A stretch of 64,000 bases of DNA, taken from NCBI GenBank assembly GCA_963698735.1, contig CAVOSA010000020.1:1-64000 (forward strand), given 5' to 3'. Positions 9,474 to 19,935 of the stretch are shown here, in pieces (the stretch's first letter is position 1; each line of letters starts with the position of its first letter). The notes under the pieces are model-generated. The model made no database searches, was not told the DNA's origin, and saw only the letters and a program-made list of their open reading frames with translations. The stretch is from RPQJ01 sp963698735 (GTDB lineage: Bacteria > Pseudomonadota > Gammaproteobacteria > Steroidobacterales > Steroidobacteraceae). The position numbers and the translations under genes are program-made.

Positions 9474-9778
9474 TGACAGAGGCTGCATCGTCGGCGCCGT
9501 GTGCCCGGTCGGTGGATCGGCACCAAGGCGCCGAAATCACATGGGCGCGGGCCGGGCATCTGGCTGTGACTGCCAGAATGATTGTTCTTGCGTTCCCGTC
9601 AGGGTAAAAGCAGACGCTCGCGAAGGCGTATTGTCGGCCAGGAGCGGTCCTTCGGCACCGGGGCGGAGCTAGCCCAGCTCGGCCGCTTGTCCGGCCGCGT
9701 GGAGTGCGCGAGCATGTCCAAATGAAAAATTACACCGACATCGGTGGCGATTTAACGGACACGGGCCGGATATTATAC

Positions 9779-9829
9779 CGACAACGGGGAATTGAACCGA
9801 CATGCATGTCGTTCAATTCAAAGTTAGGC
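9779..9829 (+). other. attC-like recombination site (weak)
   Basis: A near-perfect palindrome at 9789-9819: GAATTGAA pairs with TTCAATTC, and CGACATGCATGTCG is self-complementary, with a single unpaired C (9797) in the left arm. GTTAGGC (9823-9829), an integron core site, follows immediately. The left partner of the core (CGACAAC, 9779-9785) keeps only the AAC. The lone bulged base in one arm is a hallmark of attC folding, but the poor left core lowers confidence. Confidence 0.35.
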
Positions 9830-9940
9830 AGCCTGCTCACCATACCCACAGATTATGAATGTCATCGCACTCCCCGGCCGACAATCAACACACTGATCGT
9901 GGTTACGCTCAGTCCTGTTAGAAGCAGCATTGCCGGTCGA

Positions 9941-10354
9941 ATGGCATGCTTCGATATCGGCACTGGGACAGCGCCGTCGACGCTGATGCCGATTATGAGG
10001 CGAAACGTATTGCCAACTTTCGCCCGCTCTGGTCATAGCCAAATCCCTAGGTACGGTTATCGCTGCAAGGGCTTTTTCAAAGCCCAATTTCGCCCGCATT
10101 CTGCAGTACTCATCGGGACTCCATATAGCGCCATCGACCCCAAGATTTGGTCTGCCTTCAGCAACTCGCCGAAGGTGCCAACACGCTGTTCATTCGAGCA
10201 GACCGAAGATCCAGGTGGCACTGCGTCACAGCTCGCAGCCTCGCTCCGGTTGGAGAAAGTAATGTCGTTGCCGTCCCAGGGAACGACCACCTTTACACCG
10301 ACATCCCAGCGCTTGCGAGCCATCATTCAAGACTGGAGGGGGAAGACAACGTGA
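9941..10354 (+). CDS. possible integron-cassette ORF, unknown function
   Basis: A 137-codon frame from ATG 9941 that stops 16 bases before the attC-like site at 10371. The same frame is open much further upstream. The region is visibly lower in GC than its surroundings, as expected for a captured cassette. The protein (for example RRNVLPTFARSGHSQIP, TPYSAIDPKIWSAFSNSP) matches no family I recognise, and there is no good Shine-Dalgarno at this ATG; a better one precedes ATG 10262. An opposite-strand frame at 10057-10326 is an equal-quality alternative. Coding status is unproven. Confidence 0.25.
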   Translation: MACFDIGTGTAPSTLMPIMRRNVLPTFARSGHSQIPRYGYRCKGFFKAQFRPHSAVLIGTPYSAIDPKIWSAFSNSPKVPTRCSFEQTEDPGGTASQLAASLRLEKVMSLPSQGTTTFTPTSQRLRAIIQDWRGKTT

Positions 10355-10370
10355 GCGCGACCAATCAGCG

Positions 10371-10466
10371 GCCTAACATCGCGGTCAAGGGGACGTCCCG
10401 AAGCAGAGCTTCGGGTTCCCTCCGCGGCTGCGCCGCTCCGGCCGCCCCTTACCTTGAACGTTGAGC
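10371..10466 (+). other. integron attC-like site
   Basis: The left core GCCTAAC (10371-10377) and right core GTTGAGC (10460-10466) fit the RYYYAAC / GTTRRRY rule. Inside them, GGTCAAGGGG (from 10383) pairs with CCCCTTACCTTGAAC (ending 10459), with extra unpaired bases as in known attC sites. The central part folds into further hairpins (CCCGAAGC-AGA-GCTTCGGG). Length about 96 bp, within the attC range. No integron integrase gene is in the window, so this would be a CALIN-type (integrase-less) remnant or the end of an array. Confidence 0.5.
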
Positions 10467-10682
10467 GTCTGCTTCGCGGCGCGACGAACTTCTGCTCCGG
10501 GTCGTTCTCGCCCGGTGAACGACCGCTATCTGGACGCCGCGGCAGCGCCGCCTGCACGACCTGCTCACCAGGCGAATCACATCGCCGGAAATCGTCAGAT
10601 CCGATAGTTACCGCGCGCTGCTGAGGAACGGGTGCAGCGCTGCCAACCTGACTCTCTGCCGCGCGATTTGTCGAGCGCCGCC

Positions 10683-10757
10683 GTTCGAGCGCAGTCGCGA
10701 GGCGGCATCCATCCATCCGACCAGCCGCTGGCACCATCGCCTCGCGGCCGCTCGAAC
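10683..10757. repeat. long imperfect palindrome
   Basis: The arm 10683-10704 pairs with 10738-10757, differing by a short internal bulge, around a 33-base loop. It is part of a palindrome-rich 150 bp next to a second, perfect hairpin at 10767-10799. The stretch 10467-10915 shows no convincing gene. Confidence 0.45.
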
Positions 10758-10766
10758 AAGGTTCGC

Positions 10767-10799
10767 GGTGAATCGCGCGGTTCCTCCGCGCGATTCACC
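10767..10799. repeat. perfect 14-bp-stem hairpin
   Basis: GGTGAATCGCGCGG (10767-10780) pairs perfectly with 10786-10799 around a five-base loop. Its right arm leads directly into the right copy of the 39-bp inverted repeat. REP-like; no T-run follows. Confidence 0.55.
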
Positions 10800-10827
10800 T
10801 GCGCGCGAGACCATGAGCGCGGCAGAG
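10789..10827 (-). repeat. 39-bp inverted repeat, right copy
   Basis: Reverse complement of 9435-9473 with two mismatches. It overlaps the right arm of the hairpin at 10767-10799, which the left copy lacks. Confidence 0.65.
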
Positions 10828-10915
10828 AGCCGGGTTGGCCGCGCCGCATGGTCCCCGAGGCACGCCGTTGCAGATACAGCACGCCATGTGCGCAGGGGGA
10901 CGCGCCCGAGTGCCG

Positions 10916-12805
10916 CTACGCCGGTGTGCGACCCGGCCGTCCACCGCGCAGCAGGAAGAAGCAGACGGCCAGCGCGATCACGAGCGCCGCGACCTCACCG
11001 CCAAGTCCCGCGAGCCGGGGATCGACAGCCCGCGGCGCGATACCCGCCGCGACGAGTCCCGCGATGGCGACGCCTGCGAGTCCTTCACCCGCCACGAGTC
11101 CCGACGCCGCGAGGATGCCGGTGTCGCTTTCCCCTTCGGCCAGCGGTGTCCGGTTGCGCTCGACGAGCGCACGCACGCAGCCGCCGACGAACAGCGGCGC
11201 CATCGTCGCGAGCGGCAGGTAAATGCCGATGGCGAACGCGAGCCCCGACACGCCGCAGAGCATCGCGCCGATGGCCAGGCCGGCACCGCTCAGCACCAAG
11301 TCCCACGGCAAGGCGCCGGCGAGCACGCCCTCGATGATCGTCTTCATCAGCGTGGCCTGCGGCGCCGGAATCTCCTTCGACCCGAACTCGTACGCGTTGC
11401 CGAGCAGCATGACCGTGGCCGCGACGGCCCAGCAGGCGAAAGCCGCGCCGATGAGCTGGCCCAGCTGCTGCCGCGCGGGCGTAGCGCCGACGAGCCAGCC
11501 GGTCTTGAGATCCTGCGAGATGTCGCCCGCCTTGCTCGCGGCGACCGCGACGATCGTGCCCACCGTGAGCACGCCGGCACGCGCATCGGCATCGACCCAG
11601 CCGGCGGCGGCAAACACCGACGCCGTGCCGAGGAGCGTCACCAGCGCGATGCCGGACGTGGGCTGGGAAGACACGCCCACGATGCCGACGATGCGCGCCG
11701 CAACGGCGACGAACAGCACGCCGAAGAGCCCGACGCCGCAGGCGAGAATTCCCCGCTGCAACGGCGCCATCTCGCCGGCAAACACGCCCGGCACGAGTCC
11801 GGCGGTCAGCACGACCAGCGCCACGCCGCCGAAGACGAAGCTGGCCGGCAGGTCGCGATCGGTGCGCAAGCTCGAGCTGGCGCCGCGGGCGTCGGAATCC
11901 TGCATGCCCCGCGCGACGGCTGCGAACGCACCGACCATCGTGGGCAGGCCGCGCAGCACGGTCAGGATGCCTGCCGTGGCGACGGCCCCGGCACCGATGT
12001 AGCGGACATAGCGCGACCAGATGGCGCCCGCGTCCATGTCGACGATGAGCCGCTCCGTTTCCGGGTACAACGGCTGCGTCATTGCGGCGCCCATCCACGC
12101 GATGAGTGGCGTGATCACGACGGCCGAAATCAACGCTCCGGCCACGCAGACAGCCGACTGGCGATAGCCCAGGATGTAACCGACGCCGATCAGGGCCGGC
12201 GCGATCTCGAGCGCGAGTTCCGCCTTGGGCAGCACGGGCAAGGCGAAGCCGATTTCGCCCGGCAGCAGGTAGGCGAGCGAGATGATGACCTTGACGGCCG
12301 CGCCGACGGCCATGCCCCGGAAGATCCAGGCGCTGGCGCTGGCGGCGCCGCCGGATTCCCGGGCCGTCGCCCGCAGCACCTCGGCGCAGGCCGTGCCTTC
12401 CGGGTACGGCAACTCGTCGTGCGCCTTGACGATCAGCAGGCGCCGCAAGGGCACCATCGCGGCAATGCCGAGCAAGGCGCCGAGGAACGCGAGCGTGACC
12501 ACCTGCAGGTATGGGGGCACCGCACCCCACAGGAACAGCGCTGGAATCGTGAAGATCGTACCGGTGGCCAGCGACGTGGAAGCCGACGCGACGGTCTGCG
12601 ACATGTTGGCTTCGAGAATCGTGCCGCGAGCCCGCAGCAGCCGGAACGCGGCGACCGTCATCACGGCGGCCGGGATCGACGCGGACACCGTCATGCCGAC
12701 GCGCAGGCCCAGATAGGCGTTGGCCGCGCCGAAGACGATGCCGAGCACGATGCCGATGCCGACCGCCTTGACGGTGAATTCCGCAACGTCATCGGCAGGC
12801 TGCAT
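10916..12805 (-). CDS. OPT-family oligopeptide transporter
   Basis: A 629-residue polytopic inner-membrane protein from ATG 12803-12805. The N-terminus carries the OPT pattern EFTVKAVGIGIVLGIVFGAAN, YLGLRVGMTVSASIPAAVM. Later segments include LPYPEGTACAEVLRA, GDISQDLKTGWLVGATP (a strongly conserved OPT motif) and QQLGQLIGAAFACWAVA, with about 14 hydrophobic segments overall. OPT members take up oligopeptides or metal-chelates using the proton gradient; the substrate cannot be told from sequence alone. It is transcribed away from glpK, with an 85-bp gap between the two starts. Confidence 0.85.
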   Translation of the reverse strand: MQPADDVAEFTVKAVGIGIVLGIVFGAANAYLGLRVGMTVSASIPAAVMTVAAFRLLRARGTILEANMSQTVASASTSLATGTIFTIPALFLWGAVPPYLQVVTLAFLGALLGIAAMVPLRRLLIVKAHDELPYPEGTACAEVLRATARESGGAASASAWIFRGMAVGAAVKVIISLAYLLPGEIGFALPVLPKAELALEIAPALIGVGYILGYRQSAVCVAGALISAVVITPLIAWMGAAMTQPLYPETERLIVDMDAGAIWSRYVRYIGAGAVATAGILTVLRGLPTMVGAFAAVARGMQDSDARGASSSLRTDRDLPASFVFGGVALVVLTAGLVPGVFAGEMAPLQRGILACGVGLFGVLFVAVAARIVGIVGVSSQPTSGIALVTLLGTASVFAAAGWVDADARAGVLTVGTIVAVAASKAGDISQDLKTGWLVGATPARQQLGQLIGAAFACWAVAATVMLLGNAYEFGSKEIPAPQATLMKTIIEGVLAGALPWDLVLSGAGLAIGAMLCGVSGLAFAIGIYLPLATMAPLFVGGCVRALVERNRTPLAEGESDTGILAASGLVAGEGLAGVAIAGLVAAGIAPRAVDPRLAGLGGEVAALVIALAVCFFLLRGGRPGRTPA

Positions 12806-12890
12806 CGGGGGATCATCTCGTAACCTGCGCGCATGGCGCAATGCGCGTGGCGGCTGATCTAGAATCGACGCTTCGCAGACGGGTAGGCTC

Positions 12891-14384
<1,494 letters not shown>

Positions 14385-14393
14385 GATCGCGCC

Positions 14394-16715
14394 ATGGGCA
14401 AGGCCATCGCCTACGCAACCCCGGTGTTCTTCCTGCTGATCGCGCTCGAACTCGTCGTGGCGCGCGCGCGCGGCATGGGTGGGGTGTACCGGCTCAACGA
14501 CGCCGTCAACAGCCTGAGCCTCGGCGTCATGAGCCAGGTCGTCGGTGTCTTCGTGCGCGTGTTCAATTACGGCATCTACGTGCTGGTCTTCGAGCATGTC
14601 GCGCTCGGCACCTGGCCGCACGCCTGGTGGGCCTGGCTGCTCGCCATCGTCTTCTACGATTTCTGCTACTACTGGAATCACCGGCTCGGCCACGAGAGCG
14701 CAGTCTTCTGGGCCGCGCACGTCGTGCATCACCAGAGCCAGCGTTACAACCTCTCCACCGCGCTCAGGCAAACGAGCAGCGGCGCCTTCCTTGGCTGGAT
14801 TTTCTACCTGCCGATGGCGGTGGCCGGCGTCCCGCCGGAGATGTTCGCCGTCGCCGCCATCGTCGACCTGCTCTACCAGTACTGGATCCACACCGAGCTG
14901 ATCGGCAAGCTCGGCGCGTTCGATCGCTGGTTCGCCTCGCCGTCGAACCACCGCGTGCACCACGCCGTCAACGACGGCTACATCGACCGCAACTACGGCG
15001 GTATCTTCATGGCCTGGGACCGGCTCTTCGGCACGTTCGTCGAGGAAACGGAGCGCTGCGTGTACGGCACGCGTACGCCGCTCAATTCGTGGAATCCGCT
15101 GTGGGCGAACCTCGAGGTCTATGCCGACCTCGCCCGCAAGTCGCGCCAATGCGACCGCTGGGGCGACAAGCTGCGGGTGTGGCTGAAGCCGCCGGGCTGG
15201 CAGCCGGCGATTGCTGGCGCGGGCTGGCAGAAGCCCGCCTTCGACTTGCGGCAGGTCCGCACCTACGACCCGCCGATGACCACGCCCGTGCGGGTCTTCG
15301 CGCTGGCGCAGATCGCGCTGGCGGTGCTGGGTTCCGTGCTGCTGCTCTGGTACACCGACGCGCTTGCGGGGCTGCCGCTGATTGCGGGCTCCGTTGCGGT
15401 CATCGCAGTGCTCTGGCTCACGGGCGCCGTCATGGAGTCGCGCGTGCGCATCGACGTCGCGGTCGCAATCGAGGCCGCGGCGATCGGCATGGCTTTTTTC
15501 GCCCTGAGCGCAGCGGCCGCACCTGCGACGATCGTCGACGATGCGCGCGTGCAGCGTGCCGTTGAGCGGGCGCGTGCGGATTTCCTTGCCCAACAGTCTT
15601 TTGACCGCATGCATGTCACGGTGCTGCTGCAGGATCGCGACGGCACCTGGCGCCGCGGCGCGATCGAGGGCGACCAGCTCGCGTACCCGGCGAGCAGCGT
15701 CAAGCTCGGGTTCCTGGTGGGTGCCGTGCACTGGTGCCACCAGCAGGGCAAGGCCCCGGACTGCCTCGACGAGTTCGTGCGGCCGATGATCGTCGCATCG
15801 GACAACGTCGCGACGGGTGAGGTCGTCGATCGCGTCAGTGGCGTCGGCAATGCGGCGGCGGAAGGTGCCGACGTCGAAAGCTGGATCGAGCGCCGACGCT
15901 ACACGGAGCGCGTGCTCGAAGCCGCCGGACTGCTGGGACCGCAACGACTTTTCACCAAGACGTACCCGACGAACTCGGGCGAGGAGCCGGCCGGCCTCGA
16001 GTTGCTGGCATGGCAACGACTGGGACGCAACGCCATGACGACGGACCTCGCTTCCGCCCTGATGCTCGGCGTGGTCTACGGGACGCTCGAGCCGCAGGCC
16101 ACGGACTACATGCGCGCGTTGCTGCGCCGGCCTGCGTTCTCCGCCTTCAGCAGCCTCGGCGGCGGCCTGCCGCCGGGGTCGCTGCACGAGAACAAGATCG
16201 GCAGCGCCTTCGACACGCTGCAGGACATCATGCACGCGGAGCTGCCGAATGGCCGACGCCTGATCGTCTCGGCGTTCACCAACGGCTGGAACCAGGACGA
16301 GCCCGAGCCGTGGGATGTCGCCAGGCTCGGCGACTTTACGACGCGCCTGCTGCGCGAGCTGCGTCTCGACAATGCGGGCAACGGTGCGCCTGCGATTCTC
16401 GAGCCGGCCCGGGCGGATGCCGATGCGGTGCACTGGCATTGGCGGGCGTCACGAGCCGGCCGTTACGAACTGGCCTTGTGGTTCGATGCCGACCCGGCGA
16501 ACACGCCAGACGCCAGGGCCTCGATCGTTGCCTCCGGCAAGACTGCGGAGCTTGCCTCGGTGAACCAGTCCACGTGGGGCCGGCGCTGGATCCGCCTCGG
16601 TGACGTCGACCTCGACCGCGGCAAGGTCGAGCTGCTGCTGACCCGCTCTGGCCCGGGCCAGCTGGCGCCCGGTCGCCTGCGCGTCGCACGGTGGCCGGAC
16701 GCTCAGGAGCGCTGA
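14394..16715 (+). CDS. sterol desaturase/fatty acid hydroxylase fused to a class A beta-lactamase-like serine hydrolase
   Basis: A 773-residue intact frame. Residues 1-270 are a membrane fatty-acid-hydroxylase domain with the three His clusters of the di-iron site: HRLGH (about residue 96), HVVHH (about 109) and NHRVHH (about 185), plus RNYGGIFMAWDRLFGTF. Residues 300-390 add further hydrophobic helices; the last (IGMAFFALSAAAAPA) looks like an old signal peptide. Residues 400-650 are a serine hydrolase: S-S-V-K at 434-437, SDN near 469 and NKIG near 600 match the SxxK, SDN and KTG-type motifs. The last 110 residues look like a beta-sandwich. Usually these are separate proteins. Convergent with, and overlapping by 13 bp, the ATPase gene. 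Confidence 0.75.
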   Translation: MGKAIAYATPVFFLLIALELVVARARGMGGVYRLNDAVNSLSLGVMSQVVGVFVRVFNYGIYVLVFEHVALGTWPHAWWAWLLAIVFYDFCYYWNHRLGHESAVFWAAHVVHHQSQRYNLSTALRQTSSGAFLGWIFYLPMAVAGVPPEMFAVAAIVDLLYQYWIHTELIGKLGAFDRWFASPSNHRVHHAVNDGYIDRNYGGIFMAWDRLFGTFVEETERCVYGTRTPLNSWNPLWANLEVYADLARKSRQCDRWGDKLRVWLKPPGWQPAIAGAGWQKPAFDLRQVRTYDPPMTTPVRVFALAQIALAVLGSVLLLWYTDALAGLPLIAGSVAVIAVLWLTGAVMESRVRIDVAVAIEAAAIGMAFFALSAAAAPATIVDDARVQRAVERARADFLAQQSFDRMHVTVLLQDRDGTWRRGAIEGDQLAYPASSVKLGFLVGAVHWCHQQGKAPDCLDEFVRPMIVASDNVATGEVVDRVSGVGNAAAEGADVESWIERRRYTERVLEAAGLLGPQRLFTKTYPTNSGEEPAGLELLAWQRLGRNAMTTDLASALMLGVVYGTLEPQATDYMRALLRRPAFSAFSSLGGGLPPGSLHENKIGSAFDTLQDIMHAELPNGRRLIVSAFTNGWNQDEPEPWDVARLGDFTTRLLRELRLDNAGNGAPAILEPARADADAVHWHWRASRAGRYELALWFDADPANTPDARASIVASGKTAELASVNQSTWGRRWIRLGDVDLDRGKVELLLTRSGPGQLAPGRLRVARWPDAQER

Positions 16716-19414
16716 GCGCGAATCCTGCGCCAGCGCTTCTGCGCTTCCATCAGTGCCAGCAGCGACAGCGCCAGCAGCGGCAGCGCGATCCAGTCCAGCG
16801 TGGAAGGTGGCCGCACGGCCAGCACACGCTGCAGCCACGGCAGGTACATGGCCAGGATGTGCAGGCTGAGCGCAAGACTGACCCCGGCCAGCAGCAGTGG
16901 GTTGTTGCGCCAGGGCAGCCGCAGCACCGGCATCGTCTCGGAACGCGCATTGACGGCGTCGATGTTCTGCATCAGCACCAGCAGCAGCAGCAATGCATTG
17001 CGCGCTTCGTCGAGCGGCCGCCCGGACTGCAGCATCCAGACGTAGAGTGCGAGGCCGAGGGCCGACATCCAGAGACCGGCGAGCACGCCGCGCTGGAGCA
17101 TCAGGCGATTGAAGATCGGCTCGCGGCTCGGCCGCGGTGGTGACGACAGCTCGTCCCCGCTGCCGCGCTCGAACGCAAGGCCGACGTCCTGAATGCCGTT
17201 GGTGACGAGGTTCAGCCACAGCAGCTGGACCGGCAGCAGCGGCAGCGGCAGGCCGGCCAGCACCGCGATCCCGACCGTGAGCACCTCCGCGATTCCGGCC
17301 GCCGTCAGCAGGTACACGACGCTGCGGATGTTGCGGTAGGCAATGCGACCTTCTTCGACACCCGCGACGATCGTTGCGAAGTTGTCGTCGCCCAGCACCA
17401 GGTCGGCCGCGTCGCGCGCGACATCAGTTCCCCCGCGCCCCATGGCGATGCCGATGTTTGCCCGCCGCAGCGCCGGCGCATCGTTCACGCCGTCGCCGGT
17501 GACGGCCACGAAGTGGCCGGCGGCCTGCGCCGCGCTGACGATGTCGAGCTTCTGCTCCGGCGTGACACGCGCGAAAACGGTGACCTTGCCGATTGCTTCC
17601 AGCAACTGCGCGGGTGAAGCGCACTGCAGCTCGGACCCGCTCATCACCTCGTCGGGCGTGCTGGCGATGCCGAGTTCGCGCGCCAGGGCCAGCGCCGTCA
17701 CGGGATGATCGCCCGTGACCATCGCAACACGGATGCCTGCTTGTCGGCACCGCCGCACCGCCTCGACTGCACCCTCCCGCAACGGATCGATCAATCCGAC
17801 CAGCGCGCGCAAGCGCAGGCCGGAAGGTGCGTCAGGCCCGCCAGCACTTTCGACCCGTGATTCCTCGGCTCCATCCGCAAGCGCCAGCACCCGCTGGCCT
17901 CGCTCGGCCAGTGCTGCAACACTCCGCTGCAGCGCTTCGAGTTGCCCGGTCCCGAGCACGCACATCTCGAAGACCCTTTCGGGTGCGCCCTTCACGGCGA
18001 TCCACGTGCCCGCTGCCTGCCGATGGAACGTGGCGGCAAACCTGTGCTCGGGCTCGTACGCAATCTGCGCGACGCGCGGGTACTGTGCGAGCAGCGCCTC
18101 CCGCTCAACACCACCTTTGCCGGCGAGCGCGAGCAGTGCAAGATCGGTCGGGTCGCCCCGCGCGTGCCAGACACCATCCAGTTCGGACAATGTCGCCTCG
18201 TTGCACGCTGCCGCGACGCGCAGCGCAGCGTGCAGGTTCGCTTCGTCCGTCGCTGCAGCCGCACCACCGACGCGGCGAATCTCGCCGACCGGCTGGTAAC
18301 CGACGCCGGTGACTTCCCAGCAGGAGCCGTCGTCCAGGCGAAGCTCGACGGCCGTGAGCTCGTTGCAGGTCAACGTTCCCGTCTTGTCGCTGGCGATCAG
18401 CGAGCAGCTGCCGAGCCCCTCGACGGCGGGCAATTGCCGCACGATGGCGCCACGGCTGGCCATGCGACGCGCGGCAATGGCGAGCGCCACGGTCACGGCG
18501 ACCGGGAGTCCCTCGGGGATGGCGGAGACGGCGAGCGCCACGCCGAACGTGAACATCGTGAAGACGGGATAGTGGTGGACCAGCACCGCGACGCACACGA
18601 TCAGGATGGCCGCCGACAGGACGACGATGGCGATGGAGTGACTGAACCGCTCCATGCGGGCGGTGAGCGGCGCGGTGCCTGCCGTCGTGGCCGCCATCGT
18701 GCGGGCGACCCGGCCGGCTTCCGTGCCTGAACCGGTGGCGACAACCAGGCCACGGGCCCTGCCGCGCACGACCAGCGTGCCTGCATAGGCGCAGTTCGTC
18801 CGGTCGGCGGGTGACGTAGCCGCGGCACACTCGGACGACGCATCGCCCGACGTGGGCAGCGATTCGCCCGTAAGCAGCGACGCATCTACTTCGAGGCCCT
18901 GCGTCTCCAGCAGCCGCAGGTCCGCGGGCACACGGTCGCCGCTCTCGAGGGCGACGACATCTCCACGCACGAGGCCGGCGGCATCCATCTGGCGCAGGGC
19001 TCCGTCGCGCATGACCGTCGCACGCACCTGCAGCAGACCCTGCAGGCTCGCGCTCTGGCGCGCAGCCTGCAGTTCCTGCCATGCGCCGAGCGCCGAGTTC
19101 ACCAGCAGCACGAAGCCGATGAACCCGGCGTCAGTGACGTGCCCCATCACGAGCGACAGCACGGCTGCCGCAAGCAGGACGTACACGAGGGGATTGCGGA
19201 ACTGGCGCAGTACGATGCGGGCGGGGCTGGCCGGCCGTGGCGCGGGGAGAAGGTTCGGTCCGTCCGCGCGCAACCGCGCCGCCGCCTCGGACTCGGCCAG
19301 GCCCCGGGAGACATCGGATTGCAGGAGGGCTGCCGCTGATTCGGGCGACAGCGCGTGCCACGAAGGCGCGGGTTCCGGTGTGCGCGTTGACGCGGTCGCC
19401 ATGATGATTGCCAT
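16703..19414 (-). CDS. P-type cation-transporting ATPase (P2/SERCA-like)
   Basis: 903 residues. An N-terminal cation-ATPase domain (WHALSPESAAALLQSD) is followed by the actuator loop with LTGES (about residue 181), the M4 motif AIPEGLPVAVTVALA, the phosphorylated Asp in SDKTGTLT (D342), nucleotide-domain segments (KGAPERVFE) and the hinge VTGDGVNDAPALRRANIG. M6 reads NLVTNGIQD. PEGLP points to the P2 group (Ca2+-type or related), but the NGIQD variant of M6 differs from SERCA and PMCA, so the transported ion is uncertain. The start may be ATG 19414 or the ATG four codons later. Confidence 0.85.
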   Translation of the reverse strand: MAIIMATASTRTPEPAPSWHALSPESAAALLQSDVSRGLAESEAAARLRADGPNLLPAPRPASPARIVLRQFRNPLVYVLLAAAVLSLVMGHVTDAGFIGFVLLVNSALGAWQELQAARQSASLQGLLQVRATVMRDGALRQMDAAGLVRGDVVALESGDRVPADLRLLETQGLEVDASLLTGESLPTSGDASSECAAATSPADRTNCAYAGTLVVRGRARGLVVATGSGTEAGRVARTMAATTAGTAPLTARMERFSHSIAIVVLSAAILIVCVAVLVHHYPVFTMFTFGVALAVSAIPEGLPVAVTVALAIAARRMASRGAIVRQLPAVEGLGSCSLIASDKTGTLTCNELTAVELRLDDGSCWEVTGVGYQPVGEIRRVGGAAAATDEANLHAALRVAAACNEATLSELDGVWHARGDPTDLALLALAGKGGVEREALLAQYPRVAQIAYEPEHRFAATFHRQAAGTWIAVKGAPERVFEMCVLGTGQLEALQRSVAALAERGQRVLALADGAEESRVESAGGPDAPSGLRLRALVGLIDPLREGAVEAVRRCRQAGIRVAMVTGDHPVTALALARELGIASTPDEVMSGSELQCASPAQLLEAIGKVTVFARVTPEQKLDIVSAAQAAGHFVAVTGDGVNDAPALRRANIGIAMGRGGTDVARDAADLVLGDDNFATIVAGVEEGRIAYRNIRSVVYLLTAAGIAEVLTVGIAVLAGLPLPLLPVQLLWLNLVTNGIQDVGLAFERGSGDELSSPPRPSREPIFNRLMLQRGVLAGLWMSALGLALYVWMLQSGRPLDEARNALLLLLVLMQNIDAVNARSETMPVLRLPWRNNPLLLAGVSLALSLHILAMYLPWLQRVLAVRPPSTLDWIALPLLALSLLALMEAQKRWRRIRAQRS

Positions 19415-19538
19415 CGAGCGGACCTCGGCCCGATTGTCCGGCCCGGACGGAGCAAGCGAATCCGCGCTACTACCTAGCCGTGCACCGGGCAGGCGACCTC
19501 GCTAAACTTCGCGTCCGTCAACGCTACGACCTGGCCGG

Positions 19539-19925
19539 ATGACCAAGAAGAAAGCCCGCAAGTCACCCTACGACTGCACGAAGTGCCCCGGCTACTGCTG
19601 CAGCTACTCGCGGATTGCCATCAGCGATTTCGACGTCGAGCGGCTCGCGCGGCACTTCGGCATCAGCAAGGCGGCGGCGCGGCTCAAGTTCACGTACCAC
19701 TACCAGACGAAGGAGCTCGACGAGCAGTTGCTCCGGCACCGCAAGGACCACGTGTTCAAGTCGACGTGCATGTTCTTCGACCAGGACGAGCGCCGCTGCA
19801 CCGTGTACGTGGCGCGCCCGTCGGTCTGCCGCATCTACCCGGATGCCAGCAAGTGCGGGTACTACGAGTTCCTGAAGTTCGAGCGCATCCAGCAGGGCGA
19901 CGAGGAGTTCATCCCGTCAGCATGA
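19539..19925 (+). CDS. YkgJ-family cysteine cluster protein
   Basis: 128 residues from ATG 19539. The N-terminal CTKCPGYCCSY motif, a later C in STCMFFD, and CTVYVARPSVCRIYP match the Zn/Fe-binding cysteine-cluster family (UPF0153/YkgJ). Eight cysteines are present, most at conserved spacings. Members are thought to bind a metal or Fe-S cluster, but the reaction is unknown. Divergent from the ATPase; convergent with the next minus-strand gene, whose stop is 11 bases away. Confidence 0.8.
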   Translation: MTKKKARKSPYDCTKCPGYCCSYSRIAISDFDVERLARHFGISKAAARLKFTYHYQTKELDEQLLRHRKDHVFKSTCMFFDQDERRCTVYVARPSVCRIYPDASKCGYYEFLKFERIQQGDEEFIPSA

Positions 19926-19935
19926 TCGACGCGGG

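Noticed and set aside
9719..9800. Resemblance of the A/T-rich stretch to the end of an IS21-type element
   Set aside because: No transposase remnant and no matching opposite end could be identified.
9824..10326. Minus-strand frames of about 90 codons each in the cassette region
   Set aside because: No Shine-Dalgarno, no family match and opposite to the usual cassette orientation; kept only as an alternative.
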